Shown here: positions 5,740 to 11,564 of the stretch, one piece after another
How the letters are laid out: each line of letters opens with the position of its first letter
Numbering within the stretch: position 1 is the stretch's first letter
From: CAYFFZ01 sp049976505
GTDB lineage: Archaea; Thermoproteota; Nitrososphaeria; Conexivisphaerales; UBA164
DNA length: 11,564 nt
Assembly: GCA_049976505.1 (NCBI GenBank)
Contig: JBMFIC010000020.1
Location: 1 to 11,564, forward strand
Direction of reading: 5' to 3'
The notes under the pieces: model-generated
Seen by the model: only the letters and a program-made list of their open reading frames with translations
Database searches by the model: none
Told to the model about the DNA's origin: nothing
Program-made: the position numbers and the translations under genes

Positions 5740-6543
5740 GTAAAATCTGTAGAAGTCTCTTGCGACTTCTGAAAATTTTGTTGTGTTCGTTGTGGACGAA
5801 CCGCTGCACGGTTGCCTATTTGCTGCGGAAACGTAGTCCATGGTTATCAGCGCCAGAAGCATTGGCATGAAGATCCTCATGCCCCTGTTGAGCTCTTCTT
5901 CTTTTTTGAATGGATTTCTCGAGTAGTTAGTTATTTCACTTTCATACTGGTTTATGATATGCGATATGTCGATGACGTCTTCCAACGACTTCTGCAGGTT
6001 GCTCCTTATCTGAGCCAGAAGAGATGGTTCAAAGGCTTTGAGATCGTTCAGATCATCGACAAAGGCCATCACTGAGGACTTCTTTAGCACGAATGCTCTG
6101 CATGTGATTTTACTGAACGACTTTGCTTTTGACCTCAACGAGATGAACCTAGCTTTAATGTTCTGAGGATGGTGATGGAGAAGAACGCTCAGCTTTACCG
6201 CCTTCAACGTGAGATTGCCCAGCCCGCTCAGAGGGAGATGAAATGCCTTATCAAGTATTATGTACGAAAGGAACTCGTGGCCAGTGAACGTAAGGGTATC
6301 GCCCTTGTAAAAACCGCCAAACTGCCTTTCTTCGCTGAAGGGTATTTTGCCGGCGTCGTGGAAGGCTATGGCCAGCTTGAGGCCAAGCTCGAAGTCATCC
6401 GTTTCACTCATGCCAATCCTAACGATTCTGGCGCCTGGATCATAGCCCAGCATGCCCCTGACGTGATCCAGGAGGGACTCTCCGTAACCGCTCCTGCAGT
6501 AAAAACTAAACCATTTTTGTGGTGAGCCCGAGCTCACTGTCAT
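5734..6543 (-). CDS. cas3'': Cas3'', HD nuclease
   Basis: Cas3'' is the separate HD-family metal nuclease that degrades target DNA in type I-A, partnered with the Cas3' helicase. HD motifs are all visible in the 269 residues: His27 in LLDHVRGML, His62-Asp63 in AIAFHDAGK, His89 in FTGHEFLS, and HHH 123-125 in LLHHHPQN. A later Asp in LITMDYVSAANR (about 235) completes the metal site. It is the last gene of the interference operon. The ATG at 6543 overlaps cas3' by 38 nt, longer than usual; a GTG two codons later is an alternative. The family often begins just before the FYCRSGYGESLLDH segment, but no start codon exists there. Confidence 0.92.
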   Translation of the reverse strand: MTVSSGSPQKWFSFYCRSGYGESLLDHVRGMLGYDPGARIVRIGMSETDDFELGLKLAIAFHDAGKIPFSEERQFGGFYKGDTLTFTGHEFLSYIILDKAFHLPLSGLGNLTLKAVKLSVLLHHHPQNIKARFISLRSKAKSFSKITCRAFVLKKSSVMAFVDDLNDLKAFEPSLLAQIRSNLQKSLEDVIDISHIINQYESEITNYSRNPFKKEEELNRGMRIFMPMLLALITMDYVSAANRQPCSGSSTTNTTKFSEVARDFYRFYL

Positions 6544-8089
6544 AGTTGACGCCTCTGAGGACGAAGGAGCACCCCATTATCGCGTAATTCGTCAGGTCGT
6601 TTTTGGCGCTGACCACCTGTTCCCCGCATCTTATCTCTTCAAGATGCTTTTCCGCAAAGCTCATGTCCACGGGCACATGTATTGTTTCAGGCCCATTTAC
6701 AACGCCATCGACGAGCACTTCATCTCTTATGAAGCTTCCGCCCAGGCCCCAGAATAGCTCATAGAGGGGCTCAAAGCTGAAGTCCATGAACACTCTGTAC
6801 ATTTGAGATAACTGGTTGTATGGCATCGGGATTCTGTCAGAGTATACCTGGTTCAGCATATCCTTGTATCCTACATGCAGGTTCACGCTTTCCCCTCTGT
6901 TCATTCTCTCTTTCAGGGCTTCCACGCTTTTCCTTACAAGGCCCATGTCATAGATCCCCTTGTACTTGGAGCCGCATTCCTCTTGATCGAGAAGGATGAA
7001 AGCGTAGCCCTTTTCGTCCCCCTCGTCCCTCAGAAACCTCCCGAACCTCTGAACAAGGGAGTTGAGAGGGGCTGCATCAGTTATCATGAGGTCAAAGGAG
7101 CTATCTATGCCGACTTCCACGCTCTGTGTGCCGATGACGACTCCTTCCTTCATGCTGTTTATTTTCTCAACCTTTTTCGCCTTATCCTCATCCGTGTACC
7201 TTGAATGTATGAGCAGAACCCTGTCAGCTGACCCAACAGATTTGTAAACTTCCTGAGCTTCCTCTACAGTGTTAAGGACAACCAGAGCCCTTCTGTAGTT
7301 GTTTTCCCTGAGCTTATCAGAAATAAATTTCACGGCTTCCTCTTTGCCCTTCACCTTCTTGATCTCCGTGGAATATGCCTTGTTCAGCCTTTCAGACCAA
7401 AACTCTTCATCGTCTTCCTTTTTCATTTCGAGCTTTTTAAACCCAAACTCCTGAAGGGGCTCAGTGAATGAATCTGGAAGGGTCGCCGACAGGAGCACGA
7501 ACTTCCTCTGAAGCACTTTTGTATAAAGGTAGGCTAGAAATAACAAATAGTTGAGGCTCTTCTGCGAATCGTACATCAGATGAGCCTCATCAAGAACGAG
7601 GTTGGAAATCATTGCTGAAAACCTGGAAAATAGGTAGTGCGGCAGGAAGTAATCATCAGCGTTTGCCGAGACCCTGTCATCAGGGGAAAGGCCGAAAGAA
7701 GTCATTGAAAGCGTGTCGTATGTTGTAATAGTTACCGGCTTTGAAAAGTACCTTGACTCCGTAACACCCATGTGCCTAAGTCCGATCAGCTCTTTCCAGT
7801 CTTCAAAGGTGCCCTTGAACTTTTCCTCCTGCTGATTTATCAGAGCCCTCGTAGGGAAGGCAACTACAAGCTTTTCCCATCCGCTTCTCCCGAGCAGGGT
7901 CAGGTAGGTGGCAAACAGAGATACCAGCGATTTGCCGTAGCCAGTCGGCGCCGAGATTATGAGAGAATCGCTGTTTGACAGTTCTTTTAAGCATCTGTCT
8001 ATAAAAGGCCTGTCCAGCAGCTTCTTTCCTTTCCTGTCCAGATATCTTCTGTAGAGTTTCTTGGTCTCTTCTACCTCCTCTGAGATCAT
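6506..8089 (-). CDS. cas3': Cas3', DExH helicase
   Basis: Cas3' is the superfamily 2 helicase that unwinds target DNA after the crRNA complex binds. The 527 residues carry ordered motifs: Walker A APTGYGKS (47-54), motif Ia VVAFPTRALINQQ, DEAH (167-170), SAT (201-203) in FVLLSATLPDSF, motif IV around RALVVLNT, motif V in GTQSVEVGIDS, and motif VI QRFGR (347-351), where the usual second Arg is kept. There is no HD domain, which is the separate Cas3'' next door, as expected for type I-A. The ATG overlaps the upstream large-subunit stop as ATGA, and the sequence GGTGGATGGT upstream may serve as ribosome site. Confidence 0.95.
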   Translation of the reverse strand: MISEEVEETKKLYRRYLDRKGKKLLDRPFIDRCLKELSNSDSLIISAPTGYGKSLVSLFATYLTLLGRSGWEKLVVAFPTRALINQQEEKFKGTFEDWKELIGLRHMGVTESRYFSKPVTITTYDTLSMTSFGLSPDDRVSANADDYFLPHYLFSRFSAMISNLVLDEAHLMYDSQKSLNYLLFLAYLYTKVLQRKFVLLSATLPDSFTEPLQEFGFKKLEMKKEDDEEFWSERLNKAYSTEIKKVKGKEEAVKFISDKLRENNYRRALVVLNTVEEAQEVYKSVGSADRVLLIHSRYTDEDKAKKVEKINSMKEGVVIGTQSVEVGIDSSFDLMITDAAPLNSLVQRFGRFLRDEGDEKGYAFILLDQEECGSKYKGIYDMGLVRKSVEALKERMNRGESVNLHVGYKDMLNQVYSDRIPMPYNQLSQMYRVFMDFSFEPLYELFWGLGGSFIRDEVLVDGVVNGPETIHVPVDMSFAEKHLEEIRCGEQVVSAKNDLTNYAIMGCSFVLRGVNYDSELGLTTKMV

Positions 8090-9201
8090 TTCATACCATC
8101 CACCGTCCTTGCTAAGCTGTAGTAGGCCTCATAATCATGGAGGAAGACGAACCTGTATGCCAGCTTTACGATGTTTATATAATCCGCGTAATTTCCTCTC
8201 TTTAAAAGACTCTTAGCTTTCATAAGGAGCTTCTGAATCTGAGCCCTATCAGACGGCTTTAAAGAGGACAGCGCGTTCGTGACCGTCAGCTTAAAATTCC
8301 CGACCTCCACAAAATCCTTGCCCCTCTCTTCAATAATGAAGAGAGAAAGGTTATCAAGCAGATTATAAAATCCGCCTCCTACAGTCGTGGGATACTGCTG
8401 GAGGGCTACGTAGAGCTCCACGGCCTCATGCAGGTAGGCATTCAGATCTCTTGTGGCATCTCTTACGCTAAGAAGAACGGGAAACCTGAAACTCGTCATA
8501 TCGACGCCTTTAGCTTTATAATACTGCATGTAGCTCATGCCGCCCTCCCAGAACTCATAAAGGACCGAAGGCGAAACGTTGACCGTAACGAGATACCTGG
8601 TATTCTTCTCGCCGGTACGGATCGTAAATGAAACAGCCGACATGCCGAAACCAGTCAGAAACAGAAGGAACGCCTCCGGATCTACGTAAGTGGTTACCTG
8701 CCTGCTGAAATATTTCGCCCCAAACACCGGCACGGATATGTACCTGAAGATCTTGAATATCTGGAGCGCCATTCCGTTTCTTTCGGCAAAGCCCCTGTCA
8801 TTTCTGCAGCTATCCGTGAAGCTTTTTGTGCCTATGCATTCTTTGTCCCACGCAATAACTCGCGAGATTTCCGCGTTACAGCCGTTTCTGTACGCGATTT
8901 TGCTCAGCGCGTTGTAAAGGGTTTCAAACCCAGCCCCCGTAACGTTAATGCCGAGGATATTGCTCAGCTTTTCTGCGTAGCGAAGATCGTTGCCGGCAAA
9001 TACACCGGGAGGTCTATTGCCCTGAAAGCCAACTGTTACTGGCGAGCTTCCGCTGTAGCCTGAGGAAAAGACCGAGCTGTACATACTGCTATCGCAGTGT
9101 GTGTCGTTCAGGATCATCGCTCCTTCAAATATCTGCAGAGCAACGAAGTCGTCAACGGGGAGAAAGCCAAGCCTGTAGTTAACTTTTGATGCCAACGACA
9201 A
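8086..9201 (-). CDS. Cas8a-position large subunit (CsaX-like)
   Basis: This 371-residue protein lies between cas5a and cas3', where type I-A operons encode the large subunit (Cas8a/Csa4 or CsaX) that recognises the PAM and holds the crRNA 5' side. I assign the role from position and size; no diagnostic motif is plain. Visible features are a central cysteine set (Cys108, Cys122, Cys132), a hydrophobic segment FLLFLTGFGMSAVSF (about 178-192), and a helical, Leu- and Lys-rich C-terminal third, as in small-subunit-like large-subunit tails. The start is TTG at 9201, 3 nt after GGAGG; a TTG at 9195 has more typical spacing. It overlaps cas5a by 23 nt or fewer and cas3' by 4 nt. Confidence 0.65.
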   Translation of the reverse strand: MSLASKVNYRLGFLPVDDFVALQIFEGAMILNDTHCDSSMYSSVFSSGYSGSSPVTVGFQGNRPPGVFAGNDLRYAEKLSNILGINVTGAGFETLYNALSKIAYRNGCNAEISRVIAWDKECIGTKSFTDSCRNDRGFAERNGMALQIFKIFRYISVPVFGAKYFSRQVTTYVDPEAFLLFLTGFGMSAVSFTIRTGEKNTRYLVTVNVSPSVLYEFWEGGMSYMQYYKAKGVDMTSFRFPVLLSVRDATRDLNAYLHEAVELYVALQQYPTTVGGGFYNLLDNLSLFIIEERGKDFVEVGNFKLTVTNALSSLKPSDRAQIQKLLMKAKSLLKRGNYADYINIVKLAYRFVFLHDYEAYYSLARTVDGMK

Positions 9202-9949
9202 CCGCCTCCTTTCCGTTTACTTCAAACCTGTAAGCTGCAAACCTTCCGCTTAAAGAAAGATGAACAGTTTGATTTGGTTTTGGAATACAGTATTTAACAA
9301 AGCTTCCTCCTGAACCGAGGTAATATGAAAGCAAGACTTCATCAATGCTTTTTCCATCTAGCCAGAACGGCGCGTAGTACTCCTTATAGCACTTATCATC
9401 GTCATTAACAGTAATGCCATCGTCTACAGGGAAGGAGTACTCTGTCTCAGCGCTTCCCTGAGATTTTTCAACGCTCTCTGTTTCATAAACCTCAACGATT
9501 GAAACCAAGCTCTCCTTCGAGCCAATTCTGTTTATCTTTAAAGCATCATGAAGGCTGAGCAGATCGGAATCGTGTACGATCACAAAGTCCATCGCAGGTG
9601 GTTCGTTGCCCTGGGGGACATAGAATACCCTCCCTTTGGCTGGTACGTCGAACTTCAACTTTAGATCCGACTTTTCGTCCAGCTTTATCGACCTTATTAT
9701 ATCAGCCACCGGATTGGGTGTAAAGTTCAATGGCTTCAGAGATACCGCGTAAACCTTGCTGGAAACCTCGCCATAAAAAGACGCATAATCTCTCTCTGAC
9801 CTCTTTAACCTTCTTGCAGCGCTGCTTAACAGAGCGCCAAGCACGGTTGTTGGCGGTGGAAATAGAAAAGAAGGGGAAGTCTTGTTGTACCCGGCTATCC
9901 TTGCGGAAAAACCCCAGGCGAACTCCGCTCTGAACCAGAGCGCCTTCAA
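9179..9949 (-). CDS. cas5a: Cas5a, RAMP subunit of the interference complex
   Basis: Cas5 caps the crRNA 5' handle in the type I surveillance complex and contacts the first Cas7 and the large subunit. The N terminus WFRAEFAWGFSARIAGYNKT followed by SPSFLFPPPTTVLGALL (about 26-42) is the hallmark Cas5 segment. RIGSKESLVSIVEVYETE (about 141-158) is another conserved Cas5a stretch. The 256-residue length fits. Translation must start at TTG 9949, because an in-frame stop lies two codons upstream; AAGAG immediately before is a weak ribosome site. It begins 14 nt after cas7. Confidence 0.92.
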   Translation of the reverse strand: MKALWFRAEFAWGFSARIAGYNKTSPSFLFPPPTTVLGALLSSAARRLKRSERDYASFYGEVSSKVYAVSLKPLNFTPNPVADIIRSIKLDEKSDLKLKFDVPAKGRVFYVPQGNEPPAMDFVIVHDSDLLSLHDALKINRIGSKESLVSIVEVYETESVEKSQGSAETEYSFPVDDGITVNDDDKCYKEYYAPFWLDGKSIDEVLLSYYLGSGGSFVKYCIPKPNQTVHLSLSGRFAAYRFEVNGKEAVVVGIKS

Positions 9950-9963
9950 CTCTTAGTTTCACT

Positions 9964-10935
9964 TTAGCAGCCTAGCTTCGATTTTGCGTATTCTACAGCC
10001 TCGCTGATGACCTCAACGGACTTCCTGTTGTTTTCATCTGGATAGTAATAAAGCCTTGTGTTCGCGCTGTACTTTTCAAGCTTTGTCTTGGCCTCATCAA
10101 TGTAGGAGCTCACGAAGGAACTGGGAACGGTCCACACGTCGTCGGAAACAGCTATGGCTATAGACTCCCAGCCTTCATTGGGCATAAACCTGGTTCTCTT
10201 GGCGCCTACTGGAAATTCAAGCAAAAGATCCTTTAGCGCATCCAGAGCAGCGCAGCTCCTCTTCCTGATCGATTCGTCGGTTATGATCTTTTTCATGTAA
10301 TTTTCAGAGTTGAAAGTGACTCTCCCTATGTTCTCGGTCGTTAAGTCGAAGGAGAAGGTGTACACAGCGCTCCCCAGTTCCACGTAATAGATCATCTGCC
10401 CTTCTGAGATAACTCTTGTGCCCAGAGCATACCTGGAGTGAAGCTGCGGCTCCGCAGAACTAGCCGCAAGAGCTTCTCTTACGGGTATCATGTATCCTGC
10501 CATAAAAGACGAGGTTCTCTTTACGTTTCTATTATTTGAAGCGTACAGGAAGCCTCCTATGTCCTCAACGGCGCAGCTTTCTATAACTGCATTTTCGATG
10601 GTGGTCTCGTCAAGCTCCTTGCAGTCAGCATCCTTAAATTTTTCGCTGAACGAGTCTCTAAATATGTCGCAGTTTGTGGACTTTAAAAATATCGATTGGG
10701 AGCAGTACTTGCACACCGGTTCCTTGGCCTCTAAGAGCCTTTTAGCAAGCAGAGACTGGTATGTGTGGGCTATGCTTTCTCCAGAAATTGACGGAACGAG
10801 GTATGTTGCATACCTGTTCTCCTCCTGGATCACGACAGGAACCTTTCTGTGCTTTGTGTAGTTCCCAACGCTTTCAACCATGTTCGCTGCCTCTGCTTCT
10901 AGCCATATTCTGCCTCTTACGGAAACGTAGACCAT
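9964..10935 (-). CDS. cas7: Cas7 (Csa2), crRNA backbone subunit
   Basis: Several Cas7 copies coat the crRNA spacer to form the backbone of the complex. The 323 residues fit Csa2/DevR proteins: VYVSVRGRIWLEAEAANMVE and GNYTKHRKVPVV at the N terminus, then ATYLVPSISGESIAHTYQSLL (43-63), and KRTSSFMAGYMIPV (139-152). A cysteine-rich insert, CKYC (75-78) with Cys89 and Cys104, resembles the zinc-binding or thumb region of archaeal Cas7. The ATG shares one base with the csa5 stop (TGATG), and GGAGGG lies 9 nt upstream, so it is translationally coupled to csa5. Confidence 0.95.
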   Translation of the reverse strand: MVYVSVRGRIWLEAEAANMVESVGNYTKHRKVPVVIQEENRYATYLVPSISGESIAHTYQSLLAKRLLEAKEPVCKYCSQSIFLKSTNCDIFRDSFSEKFKDADCKELDETTIENAVIESCAVEDIGGFLYASNNRNVKRTSSFMAGYMIPVREALAASSAEPQLHSRYALGTRVISEGQMIYYVELGSAVYTFSFDLTTENIGRVTFNSENYMKKIITDESIRKRSCAALDALKDLLLEFPVGAKRTRFMPNEGWESIAIAVSDDVWTVPSSFVSSYIDEAKTKLEKYSANTRLYYYPDENNRKSVEVISEAVEYAKSKLGC

Positions 10936-11309
10936 CAGCTATCACCCTCCAGAATCTCATTGCCCAAATTTATTGCATCGACGCCTATTCTTGAAAGCAT
11001 CTGTCTCAGGTCGGAAAGATTCCTTGCCTTTTCCAGGGAGTCTAATTCCGCTTCAAATTTGGAATAATCTATTTTTCCAGCTTTTGATTCCAGCAAGCTG
11101 AGAGCTTTTTTCATATCCTCATCGTTGTTCTTCAGAGTGTCGAAGTCCCTCAGCGCTTCCCTCAGATGATAGAGGGCCATGTCTTTAGATGAAGCGTTTG
11201 CAAGCTTATCTATATAGTTATAATTAACGCCTTTCCCACGGTCAACAAGTTTCTTGTAGTAGGCAAGAGCTGCAAGCACCTTTGAAATTTCGTAGGCTGA
11301 TGAGCTCAC
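10935..11309 (-). CDS. csa5: Csa5, type I-A small subunit
   Basis: Csa5 (Cas11a) is the small helical subunit that lines the belly of the type I-A complex with the large subunit. This 124-residue protein is almost entirely helix-forming (for example ISKVLAALAYYKKLVDRG and KKALSLLESKAG) and sits first in the operon, directly before cas7, the standard csa5 place. Sequence conservation in this family is low, so position and size carry most weight. The start is GTG at 11309, 25 nt after the TATA box and without a ribosome site, consistent with a leaderless transcript. Confidence 0.85.
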   Translation of the reverse strand: MSSSAYEISKVLAALAYYKKLVDRGKGVNYNYIDKLANASSKDMALYHLREALRDFDTLKNNDEDMKKALSLLESKAGKIDYSKFEAELDSLEKARNLSDLRQMLSRIGVDAINLGNEILEGDS

Positions 11310-11334
11310 GAATTTTTTATAAAAATATCGAATT

Positions 11335-11382
11335 TATATACTTTTCCTGCAAGGATCCGGAATTTTGCATTTCTGCCTATTC
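11335..11382 (-). promoter_or_regulatory. Promoter of the csa5-cas7-cas5a-cas8a-cas3 operon
   Basis: On the minus strand TATATA (11340-11335) follows a BRE-like GGAAAAG, with 25 nt to the csa5 GTG. GAATAGGCAGAAATGC (11382-11367) is identical to the start of the cas2 promoter. The full 48-nt segments align without gaps, differing at 8 positions, all between the 16-mer and the TATA box. The gap-free spacing suggests a shared protein site held in fixed phase with the promoter. No Shine-Dalgarno sequence is present. Confidence 0.75.
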
Positions 11383-11564
11383 TATATTTAAGGTTATCTC
11401 CCCTTAGATATATCATAAACAGCGTTTTTGCATCCTGGATGCATAGTTCTAAAATTTTGCAAGTTAGACAATGAGTAGAAGTTCTGCATGAAGTGCGTTT
11501 TGGAATAACGCTGTTATAAGTTTAACAAAAAGGTAAAACGTGAGGTCGATTTTTACATGAAACG
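11383..11564. other. Non-coding A/T-rich flank with dyads
   Basis: No gene is supported here. TGCATCC-T-GGATGCA (11429-11443) is a perfect 7-nt-arm dyad. AACAGCGTT (11418-11426) and AACGCTGTT (11507-11515) are inverted copies, and ATAAC-GCT-GTTAT (11505-11517) is a dyad in itself. TTTTGCA occurs at 11363-11369, 11426-11432 and 11455-11461. TTCTAAAATTTTGCA (11447-11461) matches 21-35 of the cas2 promoter at 14 of 15 positions. This may be a regulatory region or the leader of a CRISPR array or divergent gene beyond the window. Confidence 0.4.

Noticed and set aside
5812..6525. Plus-strand open frames opposite cas3''
   Set aside because: They are antisense to a gene with all HD motifs intact and have no ribosome site, family motif or promoter.
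1..11564. CRISPR repeat array
   Set aside because: I looked for regularly spaced 24-37 nt direct repeats and saw none. The repeats present are short promoter elements and dyads.

Overview
The window is an almost gene-complete archaeal type I-A CRISPR-Cas locus. It carries the type I-A signature proteins Csa1, Csa3, Csa5 and the split Cas3''/Cas3', uses AGG/AGA arginine codons heavily, and has TATA/BRE promoters placed for leaderless transcripts. All of this points to an archaeon, most likely a thermophilic member of the Thermoproteota or Thermoplasmata. I cannot assign it more finely. No CRISPR repeat array lies inside the window.

Layout. Two operons converge. The left operon runs on the plus strand: cas2 - csa1 - cas1 - cas4 - csa3 (75-3428). 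This is spacer acquisition plus the CARF/wHTH regulator. Next comes a disordered stretch (3429-4824), then cas6 (4825-5700). The right operon runs on the minus strand from the far end: csa5 - cas7 - cas5a - a Cas8a-position large subunit - cas3' - cas3'' (11309 down to 5734). This is the interference complex and its nuclease-helicase. Genes within each operon mostly overlap or are spaced by a few bases. The two operons meet tail to tail at about 5700-5734.

The disordered stretch is the most informative part. From 3850 to 4832 it holds, in the same order, shrunken remnants of csa1, cas1 and cas4, then a still-open, strongly diverged second csa3 that overlaps cas6 by 8 nt. I read this as a decayed second copy of the csa1-cas1-cas4-csa3 block. 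Next to it (3603-3884, minus strand) is an unidentified gene fragment with an intact 3' end and one in-frame stop.

Control. The 48 bases in front of cas2 (1-48) and the 48 bases in front of csa5 (11382-11335 read on the minus strand) align without gaps at 40 of 48 positions. They share a 16-nt identical block, a BRE/TATA box, and 26 or 25 nt from TATA to start codon. The locus is thus bracketed by two inward-facing, near-duplicate promoters, which suggests that acquisition and interference are co-regulated, plausibly by Csa3. The interference genes look richer in A+T than the acquisition genes, so the two modules may have different histories.

How it works together: Cas1-Cas2 with Cas4 and Csa1 select and insert spacers; Cas6 cuts pre-crRNA; Csa5, Cas7, Cas5a and the large subunit form the crRNA surveillance complex; Cas3' and Cas3'' unwind and cut the target.
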